Of a DNA stretch of 64,000 nucleotides, positions 7,857 to 15,828 are shown piece after piece. The notes beneath the pieces are model-generated. The model ran no database searches, was not told the origin of the DNA, and worked only from the letters and a program-made list of their open reading frames with translations. This DNA comes from UBA10649 sp965278945. Lineage in GTDB: Bacteria; Actinomycetota; Actinomycetes; S36-B12. The DNA lies in the NCBI GenBank assembly GCA_965278945.1, contig OZ257128.1, positions 2,728,001 to 2,792,000 of the forward strand, written 5' to 3'. Both the position numbers and the translations under genes were made by a program. Every line of letters starts with the position of its first letter. The stretch's first letter is position 1.

Positions 7857-8639
7857 TCAGGCGACCTCGGTAGAACCCGCACGGCTGCGCAGGTCGGCGA
7901 GCAGAACTCCCAGACGTCGAGACACCATCATCTGGCTCATGCCCATCAGCTCCGCGATCTCCCGCTGGGTGCATCCATCCACGAACCGCAGCCAGAGCAT
8001 CCGCCGCTCATGCTCGTTGAGACCCTCGAGCAGGTCGGACAGCTCCAGCGCATCGTCGACGGCGTCGAAGCCCCGGAACTCTCCGGAGATCGCCTCGCCT
8101 CGAGACCGCCCGGTCACGTCGATCGGCTGGTCCAAGGAGATGGCCCTGAAGCAGGTGCGAGATGCAACCGCTTCGCGAATGTCGTCTGGGCGAGCGTCCA
8201 GCTGCTCGGCCAGCGAAGTGATGTTCGGCATTGCTCCCCCTGCGTGGGCAAGCTCCTCGGTCGCCTTCCCGATCTGCCCATGGAGCTCCTGCACGCGCCG
8301 TGGCGGCCGAACGCTCCAGCACTGATCGCGAAGGTGCTTCTTCAATTCGCCGCTGATGGTCGCGTGGGCATACTTCTCGAACTCGCCGCGCTCGGCGTTG
8401 AAGCGCCGGATCGCCTTGACGAGAGCGAGGCTGGCGACCTGCACGAGGTCGTCGATGTCTGCGCCGCTCCTCGTGAATCGGGAGGCCAGCCGTCGCGCCA
8501 TCGGAAGGAATGTTGCGGTTATCGAGCTCTCGAGATCTGACCGCTCGCGAGGAGTCAGCGCAGGATTCGACAGCCGCATGAGCGGGTCGCAGTCGTCGGA
8601 GTCGTATGCGGAAGCAACAGAAGTCATAACAGGATCCAC
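7857..8639 (-). CDS. RNA polymerase sigma factor, SigB/SigF/SigG family (first of two)
   Basis: About 260 residues with the regions of the group 3 stress sigma factors: region 2 (DIDDLVQVASLALVKAIRRF), region 3 (MPNITSLAEQLDARPDDI) and region 4 helix-turn-helix (CTQREIAELMGMSQMMVSRRL). GTG 8639 is preferred because AGGGAG lies six bases upstream; ATG 8627 is the alternative. The open frame runs further upstream to 8879 but lacks the family there. It is divergent from a STAS-domain gene whose promoter looks SigB-like. No RsbW-type anti-sigma gene is seen nearby. It likely directs stress or stationary-phase transcription and may read the G-N-T-T-S-G/GGGTAC promoters in this window. Confidence 0.93.
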   Translation of the reverse strand: MDPVMTSVASAYDSDDCDPLMRLSNPALTPRERSDLESSITATFLPMARRLASRFTRSGADIDDLVQVASLALVKAIRRFNAERGEFEKYAHATISGELKKHLRDQCWSVRPPRRVQELHGQIGKATEELAHAGGAMPNITSLAEQLDARPDDIREAVASRTCFRAISLDQPIDVTGRSRGEAISGEFRGFDAVDDALELSDLLEGLNEHERRMLWLRFVDGCTQREIAELMGMSQMMVSRRLGVLLADLRSRAGSTEVA

Positions 8640-8741
8640 GGGAATCTCCCTGGTCAGGGAAAGCGTCGATCCGGCTATTTGCTTAACCGGTACTGGGAGA
8701 AATCTGGCAGGCGCGCGCGAAATTCGCAAGTGGATCCCGGC

Positions 8742-8768
8742 GTTTCGCTCACGGCGAACTCGGGGTAC
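8742..8768 (+). promoter_or_regulatory. SigB/F-type promoter of the STAS gene
   Basis: GTTTCG at 8742-8747, a 15-bp spacer, then GGGTAC at 8763-8768. This fits the general-stress consensus GTTT plus GGGTA and has the same two hexamers as the site at 15644. It lies just ahead of the STAS-domain gene, implying control of a sigma-pathway component by the sigma factor itself. Confidence 0.65.
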
Positions 8769-8777
8769 CCATGGAAG

Positions 8778-9101
8778 ATGACGCTCGTGATGCGAACCTT
8801 GCCGGTGCTTGAGGTCGACATCGACGCGACGTCGCCGACACCTCGCATCTCCGTTATCGGCCGCTGCACGGGTCCACACTCAGCAGTCTTGCTGTCTGCC
8901 CTCCGCGCCGCGTGCCGAGCTCATCCGCGCCGGATCATCGTCGACCTCAACGGTGCCGACGAGATCGACGGCGAGGCGATGGCCGCGCTCCTGGGGTTCC
9001 GGCGCGACGCGACCGATACGGTCATCACGATCGATATTCACGCAGTTTCCGGATCGCGTCTGATGGCGCTCATGGCCGACGCCGAGGCGTTCGCCGCCTA
9101 G
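8778..9101 (+). CDS. STAS-domain protein (anti-sigma-factor-antagonist-like)
   Basis: Up to 107 residues forming one STAS domain: beta strands around PRISVIGRCTGPHSAVLLSAL, then the core RRIIVDLNGADEIDGEAMAALLGF. The Ser/Thr that is phosphorylated in RsbV-type antagonists normally follows the Asp in DxS; here the motif is DEIDGEA, so the phospho-acceptor is missing and control must differ. ATG 8778 is listed; GTG 8787 and ATG 8790 lie closer to a usual distance from GGAAG at 8773. A SigB-type promoter sits upstream and a SigB-type sigma gene is divergent, so a role in partner switching is likely, though the cognate anti-sigma factor is not here. Confidence 0.75.
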   Translation: MTLVMRTLPVLEVDIDATSPTPRISVIGRCTGPHSAVLLSALRAACRAHPRRIIVDLNGADEIDGEAMAALLGFRRDATDTVITIDIHAVSGSRLMALMADAEAFAA

Positions 9102-9106
9102 TGAAA

Positions 9107-9232
9107 CTAGGCTCCGCTGTCCGATCCGCACGCCAGGCAGAACTCGTAGTGGTCGCCATGGTCGTTGATTCGTGCCACCCACGGGTGCTGTCCGATGGCG
9201 CATTGAGCGAGCAACTCAGGTGATGTCATCAT
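9107..9232 (-). CDS. Small Cys/His protein, possible zinc ribbon (41 aa)
   Basis: A short frame starting with two adjacent ATG codons (9232 and 9229), with AGGAG seven bases upstream. The peptide contains CAIGQHPWVARIND, then HYEFCLACGSDSG: one Cys and His followed by a C-x2-C pair, enough to bind one zinc ion. I do not recognise the family. It sits tail-to-tail with the STAS gene. GGGTAT on the minus strand (complement of 9261-9266) could be a SigB-type -10 element, but its -35 (GACTAG at 14 bp) is poor. The rest of the 310-bp gap to the next gene holds nothing else I can identify. Confidence 0.6.
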   Translation of the reverse strand: MMTSPELLAQCAIGQHPWVARINDHGDHYEFCLACGSDSGA

Positions 9233-9411
9233 CGTGGACTCCTGTGGGTGTGACGCACGTATACCCACGATCGAGTCGTCCTAGTCACGGCCTTCTGGCG
9301 GTGCTAGCCTGCGCTTGTTCGTCCCCCGGTTCAGACACGAAGCTGCGGTGGCGACACCCGCTGCGTCGTCGCCAGCCGACGGCCCGCGGACGTGGGATCC
9401 AAAGGACCGCT

Positions 9412-10542
9412 ATGTCCGTTCGACTGGTTTCTCCCGCTCTCACCAATCGTTCCGCCGTGCGCGTCGGCCTGCTTCGAAGCGCATCCGCGGGCACCTTGTC
9501 GCGCGCCGTGGACAACGCCCTGCGCGCCTCCACGGCCTACGACGACTGCCATCTTCGGCTCGCCAAGCTTCCGGCGGTCGCGTCGACTACGCCCTCGGCG
9601 GTCGTGCGACGCAGCATTCACGAACTCTCCTCGCTCGACGTGGCCGTCGCCCAGCTCGACTGCGACCGCGTGCAGGGCGGGTCGCAGGTGGCGGACATCG
9701 TTCGCCGCCTGACGGTTCCCGCGATCGTCGTCCTGCACAGCATCCCGTCACGTCCGACACCCCAGACGATGTCCCTTCTCGTGCGAGTCTGCGACGCAGC
9801 GTCTCTCGTCGTGGTGATGAGCGAGTCCGCGAAGTGGCTGCTAGCGCGGACCTACCCCGTCAATAGCGACAAGGTCGCCGTCATCCCGTGGGGAGCGTCG
9901 TCCACCTGCTCCCTGCCGCTGGCCGCACTCGGGGTTCGCGACGGCCGTCATCACATCCTCACGTTGGGCGACATCTCCCCGGGGCTGGGAGCCGAGTACG
10001 CCATAGACGCCGTAGCGATGCTCGCCGCGAAAGGCAACGCGGTGCGATACACGATCGCATCGACCACGTACGCGCACTCGGGAGCGCGCAATCGCACCGC
10101 CTACGCACACCAGCTTCGACAGCGTGCAGACTCGGCTGGAGTCGGGCACCTCGTGCGCATTGCTACTGGCACCCGCGACTCGGTCGCTCTGCGACGATTG
10201 GTCGCGTCGGCATCCTTGGTGGTGCTGCCGTACGACGAGGACGAGCATTCAGTGTCGCCAAGCCTTGTCGAGAGCATCGCCGCGGGTCGCCCTGTTATCG
10301 CCACCGGGTACCTGCATGCTGCTGAACTCCTGCGAGATGGTGCCGGGCTCCTCGTTCCCCATCGCAACGCGGTTGCCATGGCCGAGGCCATCCGAGTCGC
10401 CACGACCGATCGATGCATCCTCGATGCCATGACGAGACGTGCTCGCCTGCTCTCGCCGTCGCTGAACTGGGAGTTGACGGCGCGTCGATTTGCTCAGGCC
10501 TGCGTGCGCCTGTCGACTCATCGCGAGATGCTGGCCGCATGA
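9412..10542 (+). CDS. Glycosyltransferase, GT4-like
   Basis: A 376-residue GT-B enzyme. The C-terminal half shows the GT4 pattern: HHILTLGDISPGLGAEYAI, then VVLPYDEDEHSVSPSLVESI with the E-x7-E type motif and AAGRPVIATGYLHAAELL. The acceptor is unknown. ATG 9412 is chosen because AAAGGA lies just upstream; the frame is open further 5' but without family features. Its stop overlaps the start of the hybrid histidine kinase (ATGA at 10539-10542), so the two are translationally coupled. A sugar transferase coupled to a sensor kinase suggests surface glycan control, but this is inference. Confidence 0.85.
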   Translation: MSVRLVSPALTNRSAVRVGLLRSASAGTLSRAVDNALRASTAYDDCHLRLAKLPAVASTTPSAVVRRSIHELSSLDVAVAQLDCDRVQGGSQVADIVRRLTVPAIVVLHSIPSRPTPQTMSLLVRVCDAASLVVVMSESAKWLLARTYPVNSDKVAVIPWGASSTCSLPLAALGVRDGRHHILTLGDISPGLGAEYAIDAVAMLAAKGNAVRYTIASTTYAHSGARNRTAYAHQLRQRADSAGVGHLVRIATGTRDSVALRRLVASASLVVLPYDEDEHSVSPSLVESIAAGRPVIATGYLHAAELLRDGAGLLVPHRNAVAMAEAIRVATTDRCILDAMTRRARLLSPSLNWELTARRFAQACVRLSTHREMLAA

Positions 10543-12875
10543 CCCATGTCGCCGGCCCCGCTTCGCCGGCGGGCCAGCAGGGCCGTCGCCTGGCCCAGCG
10601 AGTCCTGCCCACCCAGTTCTCGGCGCTCGCGGCCATCCAGGCGTTCTTGCTCATCGGCGCGATCATCTACGTCGCGTGGCCGCCCCCGAACGAGGACCGA
10701 ACGACGTTCAGCGTTGCGCTCATCCCCGTTCTCCTCGTGCTGATGACCTGCACGGAGGTCGTTGCTCGCCGACTGCCGTGGTGGGGTCTGGAGACGTTCC
10801 TTGCTCTGACGTGGCTACTGGTGGCCGGCCTGGCCACCACCCGTTCGAACGGGCAGGGCCAGATCTTCCTTGCCTTCGCGATCATGGCGCTCGTCGTCTA
10901 CGCCCTGTACTACCTGCCACGCGCGCACGCCGTTCTCCAGGTCGTGAGCATGACCATCGCGTACACGGTCGCCTTGTTCATCAAGTTCGGCAACCTCGGC
11001 CCCTCGCTGCTCATGCTCGCCTTCCTCGCGATGCTCGCGGGAACCGCCCTCCTCGGCGCTGCGCGTGCGAACGACCGGCGCGAGCGACTACTCGTGGAGT
11101 ACGCCGGCGACGTGGTCTTCCACAGCGCCGACGGCATCGTGCAGTGGATCTCTCCCTCAGTGCGCGATGTGCTGGGCTGGGATCCGGATGACCTCATCGG
11201 CACGAACATCCAACGGCTCTGGCACGCCGATGACTATGACAAGGCAATGGCCATCCGTGACCTTGCGTACTCGGGCACGTCGGGCGTGGGACTGCTTCGG
11301 TTCCTGACACTCAACGGCGACTACGTGTGGATCGAGATCACATTCAAGCCGTACAGCGAGCACGGAGAGCACGGCGCGGTCGGGACGATGCGCGATGTCT
11401 CCGATCGCGTGGCCGCGGAGCAGGCGCTCATGTCCTCCGAGCAGGAGTACCGACAGCTTGCGCAGATGGAAGCGGAGCAGCGCAAGCAGCTCGCCGAACT
11501 CGATAACGTCAAGACCCAGTTGTTCCAGAACATCAGTCACGAGCTTCGAACCCCGTTGACGTTGATTCAGGCCCCTCTTCAGGAGCTGCTCAACGACGAC
11601 GCGGAGATGTCGCGCATGTCCGCGAGGCGACGAGCCGACCTCGACGCCGCATCTCGAGCGGCGAGCGGACTGCAGCGTCTGGTCGACGTGCTCTTGGACG
11701 TCGCCCGCGGTCAGGCAGGCGAGCTCAAGTACGCACCAGAGCCGACCAACCTGGCAGCCCTGACCCGCGATGCGGTTGCCATGTTCCGGTCGCGTGCCGA
11801 GCAAAGTGGCCTCGAACTGATCGTCACGACGGTCGCCTTCCCGCCGTCAGTACTGATCGATCGCGATGCGTGGCTGAAGATCCTCACCAACCTTGTGTCG
11901 AACGCCATGAAGTTCACCGCGCGCGGGCAGGTCTCCGTCGACTTGAGGTACTCCCGCGGGACCGTCGAACTGCTCGTCGCGGACAGCGGCTCAGGCATCA
12001 GCGAGGAGGACCTGCCGAACATCTTCACGCGATTCCAGCAAGCGAGCAGTCAGGCGAGCCGAGGCGAGTCCGGATCAGGCATCGGACTGGCCCTCGTGGC
12101 AGAACTTGTACGCGCTGCTTCGGGAAACATCCAGGTGGACAGCGTCGTCGGACTCGGCACCACGTTCATCGTCAGGATTCCCGCCGAACGAAGTGAATCT
12201 CAGGCCACCGAAGACAACGATGCGACTCCCGCGCCGAGAACTTCCGTCGCGGCCTCATCGGACGGTGACGTCCCTTCGGATGACGGCAGCCCCCGAATCC
12301 TGCTCGTCGAGGATCACGAGGACCTGCGGACCTACGTGGCGCGACTGTTGACCTCGCAGGGTTGGCACGTCTCGTCCGTCGCAAGCGCAGACGAGGCCAA
12401 GGACCACGTTGCCGGGCAGGACTTGGTAATCACCGATCTGATGCTGCCCGGATCCATGGACGGCGTCGGCCTCGTCAGATGGCTGCGCGCGAATCCCGGG
12501 ACCTCATCCACGACCGCGATCGTGCTCACCGCACGAACCGGAGTCGGGACATTCATGGAGTGCCTCGACGCTGGAGCCGACGGTTTCCTGACGAAGCCCT
12601 TCGATCCCGACCTGCTCGTAGCCCGGGTGCGTGCGCACCTGGAGCTCGATCAGCTGGCCAGGGCGAGTGACGGGGACGGATCCGGCGAGCTTGCCGCTGC
12701 GGTGAGAGGGAACCGGACCGTGCGGACGGCACTGGCGATGCTCATGGCGGCCGAGGGCATGAGCATCGATGATGCGTTCGCGCGCCTGCAGGACCTGCGC
12801 AAGCCGGGTGCCACGAGCGTTACAGACATCGCTCAGGACATCGTCATGAGCGGACGCCTCGCGTCAGCGAGGTGA
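10539..12875 (+). CDS. Hybrid histidine kinase: membrane sensor, PAS, HisKA, HATPase, REC, ANTAR-like
   Basis: A 778-residue membrane protein. Order: about five or six membrane helices (25-180), PAS domain (about 185-290), HisKA with phospho-acceptor His334 in NISHELRTPLT, HATPase with N box (NLVSNAMKF) and G boxes (DSGSGIS, GSGIGLAL), then a receiver domain (ILLVEDHEDL) with phospho-acceptor Asp633 in VITDLMLPG and FLTKPF. The last 60 residues (TVRTALAMLMAAEGMSIDDA, then ARLQDL and DIAQDIV) look like an ANTAR RNA-binding domain. The start overlaps the glycosyltransferase stop. If the ANTAR part works, the protein would sense at the membrane and act by transcription antitermination, all in one chain. 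ANTAR domains usually sit on soluble regulators, so this order is unusual. Confidence 0.88.
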   Translation: MTHVAGPASPAGQQGRRLAQRVLPTQFSALAAIQAFLLIGAIIYVAWPPPNEDRTTFSVALIPVLLVLMTCTEVVARRLPWWGLETFLALTWLLVAGLATTRSNGQGQIFLAFAIMALVVYALYYLPRAHAVLQVVSMTIAYTVALFIKFGNLGPSLLMLAFLAMLAGTALLGAARANDRRERLLVEYAGDVVFHSADGIVQWISPSVRDVLGWDPDDLIGTNIQRLWHADDYDKAMAIRDLAYSGTSGVGLLRFLTLNGDYVWIEITFKPYSEHGEHGAVGTMRDVSDRVAAEQALMSSEQEYRQLAQMEAEQRKQLAELDNVKTQLFQNISHELRTPLTLIQAPLQELLNDDAEMSRMSARRRADLDAASRAASGLQRLVDVLLDVARGQAGELKYAPEPTNLAALTRDAVAMFRSRAEQSGLELIVTTVAFPPSVLIDRDAWLKILTNLVSNAMKFTARGQVSVDLRYSRGTVELLVADSGSGISEEDLPNIFTRFQQASSQASRGESGSGIGLALVAELVRAASGNIQVDSVVGLGTTFIVRIPAERSESQATEDNDATPAPRTSVAASSDGDVPSDDGSPRILLVEDHEDLRTYVARLLTSQGWHVSSVASADEAKDHVAGQDLVITDLMLPGSMDGVGLVRWLRANPGTSSTTAIVLTARTGVGTFMECLDAGADGFLTKPFDPDLLVARVRAHLELDQLARASDGDGSGELAAAVRGNRTVRTALAMLMAAEGMSIDDAFARLQDLRKPGATSVTDIAQDIVMSGRLASAR

Positions 12876-12879
12876 GGCG

Positions 12880-13119
12880 CTAATGGCCGAAAGGCTGCGG
12901 TCCGTACGTCAGGCACACACCCGCGGCCGTCGCGCTGACGAACATCGCGACCAGCCCGACAGCGATCCAGCGTGACCATCGCGCGTGCGACCCGGGCATC
13001 GCCGGCGGAAGGTAGGCGTGCGGAAGTGTCGACGACCCGCCGCGCATCTCCAGCCAGTGGGGGTCGAGCACGGCCGACTGATCCGCCGAAGGCACCTGGC
13101 TGAACGCCACATCACTCAT
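12880..13119 (-). CDS. Small single-pass membrane protein (79 aa)
   Basis: I do not recognise this family. The peptide has a polar N-terminal half (SADQSAVLDPHWLEMRGG), a Pro-rich linker, and one C-terminal membrane helix (WIAVGLVAMFVSATAAGVCL) ending near the C-terminus. ATG 13119 is the likely start, although no strong ribosome-binding site is seen. It is convergent with the hybrid kinase gene (4 bp apart). Together with the two small membrane proteins at 15.7-16.1 kb it gives this island several small membrane proteins of unknown role. Confidence 0.6.
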   Translation of the reverse strand: MSDVAFSQVPSADQSAVLDPHWLEMRGGSSTLPHAYLPPAMPGSHARWSRWIAVGLVAMFVSATAAGVCLTYGPQPFGH

Positions 13120-13206
13120 GACCCAAGTGTGCACGCCTCGTACAGAACCACAACTTGATGACAAAAGTTTGCGAGCTCGGTCGCTGACGGTTGCCTTGGC
13201 GAATGC

Positions 13207-13911
13207 CTACGCGGCGTCGGGCGCTGCCGCCTTAGTTCGTAGGACGACGAGCAGGTAGACCAGGCGGCGTGACACGCGCATCTGGCTGACGCCCAGCACG
13301 CTTCCGATCTCGCGTTGGGTCAGGCCGTCGACGAAGCGAAGAGTCAGCAGCTGGCGGTCCTGCGGCGTTAGGCCGCTGCACAACTGGGCCACGCACATCC
13401 GGTCTTCGAGTCGGTCAATGTCCGTGGCGCTGTCAGCCAGAGTCTCGGCCAATGAGCGAGAGCCCAGGAACGCGGGTTGATCGAGCGAGGATGCCTGGCG
13501 GCTGCTGCGAGCGAGCGCGGCCGCCCGAATCTCGGCTACCGGCCTGCCGAGAGCGCCGGCGAGCTTCGTGTTGTTGGGAACCTGACCGTCGGCCTGTGAG
13601 ATGGATGCTGATGCCGCGGTCATCTGCAGTCCGAGTTCCTGCAGGACACGTGGCGGACGAACACTCCAGGACAGATCGCGCAGGTATCTCTTGAGCTCAC
13701 CGACCATCGTGACACTGGCGTACACGCCGAACTCGCCGCGACCAGGTTCGTAGCGCTGGGCCGCCTTCACCAACGCCATGCTCGCCACCTGCGTGAGGTC
13801 CTCGTACTCGGCACCGGGTCCACGGAACCGCGCCGCCAGCCGTCGAGCAAGGGGGAGGAAGTCTCGGATCAGTTCGTCTTCGCTGTCTCTGACAAGCGTG
13901 GTCGTCGTCAT
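13207..13911 (-). CDS. RNA polymerase sigma factor, SigB/SigF/SigG family (second of two)
   Basis: About 234 residues, paralogous to the sigma factor at 7857-8639: region 2 (YEDLTQVASMALVKAAQRYEP), the linker MVGELKRYLRDLSWSVRPPR shared almost word for word with the paralogue, and region 4 (LTQREIGSVLGVSQMRVSRRL). ATG 13911 is listed; GTG 13917 is an alternative. Upstream there is a GGGGTAT on the minus strand near 13994 but no matching -35. The gene is divergent from the first GAF-ANTAR gene. Two near paralogues 5 kb apart suggest a duplication with separate inputs. Confidence 0.92.
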   Translation of the reverse strand: MTTTTLVRDSEDELIRDFLPLARRLAARFRGPGAEYEDLTQVASMALVKAAQRYEPGRGEFGVYASVTMVGELKRYLRDLSWSVRPPRVLQELGLQMTAASASISQADGQVPNNTKLAGALGRPVAEIRAAALARSSRQASSLDQPAFLGSRSLAETLADSATDIDRLEDRMCVAQLCSGLTPQDRQLLTLRFVDGLTQREIGSVLGVSQMRVSRRLVYLLVVLRTKAAAPDAA

Positions 13912-14138
13912 GGGCACCGTCCGTCGTGGAACGACGTTCAACTGCCGGGTCCAGGACAGCGCGACGCAAGATCGCGTCTTGAGGATGACAGCGATACCCC
14001 AGCCCGTCAACGTAGGCCGTCCTAACGGGGGCGACGCGCGACTCATAGAGCCGTATGGTGTGCAGGGACCAGTCGTCTGCCCCGGCCCTTGGCAGTGCCA
14101 ACCGTTGGGACGCGAATCGTGACAGCGCAGTCGCCAAG

Positions 14139-14867
14139 ATGACCAGCGATGACGGCCGACTCGAACGCCTCCACGACCTCGTCGACACGGAGCCGGACGG
14201 TTCAGGCCACGGAACGACCTCAGCGTTGCACCGACTATGCCGCGTCGCCGCTCGCGTAACCGACTCGTCGGCGGCGGCCTTGAGCCTGATGAGCGAGTCC
14301 GGGCCATCGGGGATCATCGCCTCATCTGGTGACCGGGCATCGGCCATTGCGGAGCTGCAGTTCTCCTTGGGGGAAGGGCCAAGCTGGAATGCCTTCGATC
14401 TGAACCGACCCGTTCACGCCCCCGATCTTGAGGCGATGTCCGAGGGCGGATGGATGGCATGGTCGCCCGCCGCGGGAGCGCACGTGGTCAGGGCGGCATT
14501 TGCCTTCCCCCTACGGGTCGGGCCGACACAGGTCGGGATGCTGGACATCTACCGGTCGGTCACGGGCGAACTGAGCCCCGGCCAACTCGCGGACATTGAG
14601 GCCCTCGTGACGATTGCCACCGGCACGCTGCTCGACGGGCAGGAGAAAGCGGGTGAAGGTGCGACTCCGAGCGGAATCGACACGGCACTGGAGTCGGGCT
14701 TCGCGATCTATCAGGCGCAAGGAATGGTGATGGTCCAGCTCGGCGTTCCCCTCGCGGACGCGATGTCGAGGCTGAGGGCGTACGCCTATGCAAATGACCG
14801 TAGTCTGGGCGAGGTAGCTCGGGACATCGTGGCTCGCGCGCTCACCCTCGAGCGGGACGGACGATGA
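14139..14867 (+). CDS. GAF-ANTAR regulator (first of two)
   Basis: A 242-residue cytoplasmic regulator. The N-terminal two thirds form a GAF sensor domain (LHRLCRVAARVTDSSAAALSL, then SLGEGPSWNAFDLNRPV and FAFPLRVGPTQVGMLDIYR). The C-terminus is an ANTAR RNA-binding domain (IYQAQGMVMVQLGVPLADAM, RLRAYAYANDRSL, EVARDIV). Such proteins bind paired hairpins in nascent RNA and prevent termination. ATG 14139 is assumed; no clear ribosome-binding site is present. It is followed 25 bp later by a second GAF-ANTAR gene, so the two form an operon. The ligand is unknown. Confidence 0.87.
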   Translation: MTSDDGRLERLHDLVDTEPDGSGHGTTSALHRLCRVAARVTDSSAAALSLMSESGPSGIIASSGDRASAIAELQFSLGEGPSWNAFDLNRPVHAPDLEAMSEGGWMAWSPAAGAHVVRAAFAFPLRVGPTQVGMLDIYRSVTGELSPGQLADIEALVTIATGTLLDGQEKAGEGATPSGIDTALESGFAIYQAQGMVMVQLGVPLADAMSRLRAYAYANDRSLGEVARDIVARALTLERDGR

Positions 14868-14892
14868 CGAAAGCGCTACCGAGGGGACGTGC

Positions 14893-15624
14893 GTGATGAG
14901 CCCGCTTGCTGCTGACCGAGTTGCTGACGCGTTCGTCGAGTTCGCCGACACCCTTGTCGAGGAGTTCGACCTCATCGAGTTTCTCCATATGGTCACGGCG
15001 AGAGCAGCCGAACTCGCCGGCGCCTCTGCCGCCGGGCTACTCCTCGCCGACCCCCGCGGACGACTGCAGTTCATGGCCGCATCCGACGAGCGCACGGAGT
15101 TGCTCGAGCTGTTCCAGGTCCAAACCCTTGAAGGCCCGTGTCAGGACTGCTTCAGTCAGGGTCTGCCCGTAGTCAACGCTGACCTTCGCGAAGCGAACAC
15201 CCGGTGGCCCCAGTTCGCCCCGCGCGCGGTGGCCCTCGGTTTTCGCTCCGTGCACGCGTTCCCGCTCCGCCTGCGCCGGGAGGTCATCGGCGCTCTCAAC
15301 TTGTTCGGAACCGATGTGGGCTCGATCGACGACGGAGATGCGCGGACCGTCCAGGCGCTCGCCGACGTCGCGACGATCGGCCTGCTGCAAGAACGTGCCG
15401 TGCGTCGCGGCGAGGTCCTCTCCGAGCAGCTCCAGGGAGCGCTGAACAGCCGAATCGTGGTGGAACAGGCCAAGGGAGTGATCGCGCAGGCGCGGGGTTG
15501 CACTGTCGACGAGGCCTTCGATCTCCTGCGCGAGCATTGCCGCAACAACGGATTACGCCTGAGCGAAGTCGCTCGTACCGTAGTCACGACTCCCTCAGAG
15601 GTACCCGCGCTCACTATGGGGTGA
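14893..15624 (+). CDS. GAF-ANTAR regulator (second of two)
   Basis: A 243-residue protein with a GAF domain (IEFLHMVTARAAELAGASAA, then EGPCQDCFSQGLPVVNADL and HAFPLRLRREVIGALNLFG) and a canonical ANTAR domain (SRIVVEQAKGVIAQARGCTV, then DEAFDLLREHCRNNGLRLSE). Two Cys in GPCQDC could serve redox or metal sensing. GAGGGG lies ahead of tandem starts GTG 14893 and ATG 14896. It is the distal gene of the GAF-ANTAR pair. A SigB-type promoter follows its stop by 20 bp and drives the next operon. Confidence 0.9.
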   Translation: MMSPLAADRVADAFVEFADTLVEEFDLIEFLHMVTARAAELAGASAAGLLLADPRGRLQFMAASDERTELLELFQVQTLEGPCQDCFSQGLPVVNADLREANTRWPQFAPRAVALGFRSVHAFPLRLRREVIGALNLFGTDVGSIDDGDARTVQALADVATIGLLQERAVRRGEVLSEQLQGALNSRIVVEQAKGVIAQARGCTVDEAFDLLREHCRNNGLRLSEVARTVVTTPSEVPALTMG

Positions 15625-15643
15625 ATCCTCTTCTGTCTGGTCA

Positions 15644-15669
15644 GTTTCGTCTGGCCTTGTCTTGGGTAC
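15644..15669 (+). promoter_or_regulatory. SigB/F-type promoter of a small membrane-protein operon
   Basis: GTTTCG at 15644-15649, 14 bp, GGGTAC at 15664-15669. Both hexamers equal those of the STAS promoter at 8742. The next gene (33 codons at 15698) has GGGAGAG upstream and a second small gene follows. Confidence 0.7.
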
Positions 15670-15697
15670 GTCCTCCCGTAACAGGGAGAGGCCTTCG

Positions 15698-15799
15698 ATG
15701 CTCGTCGTGCTCGGACTCGTGATCGCGGTGCCAATCGTCGGCGCACTGATCGCCTTCGATGCATGGCATTGCAGCGTGCGCAAGTCCTCGTTCGATTAG
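15698..15799 (+). CDS. 33-residue hydrophobic peptide
   Basis: A short frame opened by ATG 15698, with GGGAGAG eight bases upstream and a SigB-type promoter 29 bp upstream. The peptide starts MLVVLGLVIAVPIVGALIAF, one membrane helix, and ends in a short polar tail (DAWHCSVRKSSFD) with one Cys. It lies 29 bp before a second single-pass membrane protein and both probably share one transcript. I know of no family; small stress-induced membrane peptides of this shape exist in many bacteria. Confidence 0.6.
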   Translation: MLVVLGLVIAVPIVGALIAFDAWHCSVRKSSFD

Positions 15800-15828
15800 C
15801 AGACGTCAGAGTCGAGAAGGGCCTAACC

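Noticed and set aside
8640..8879. N-terminal extension of the first sigma factor to 8879
   Set aside because: The extra 80 residues are Arg-rich without similarity to the family, overlap the divergent STAS gene and its promoter, and a good ribosome-binding site supports GTG 8639.
13990..13999. GGGGTAT upstream of the second sigma gene as a SigB-type promoter
   Set aside because: No G-N-T-T element stands 13-15 bp upstream on the minus strand.
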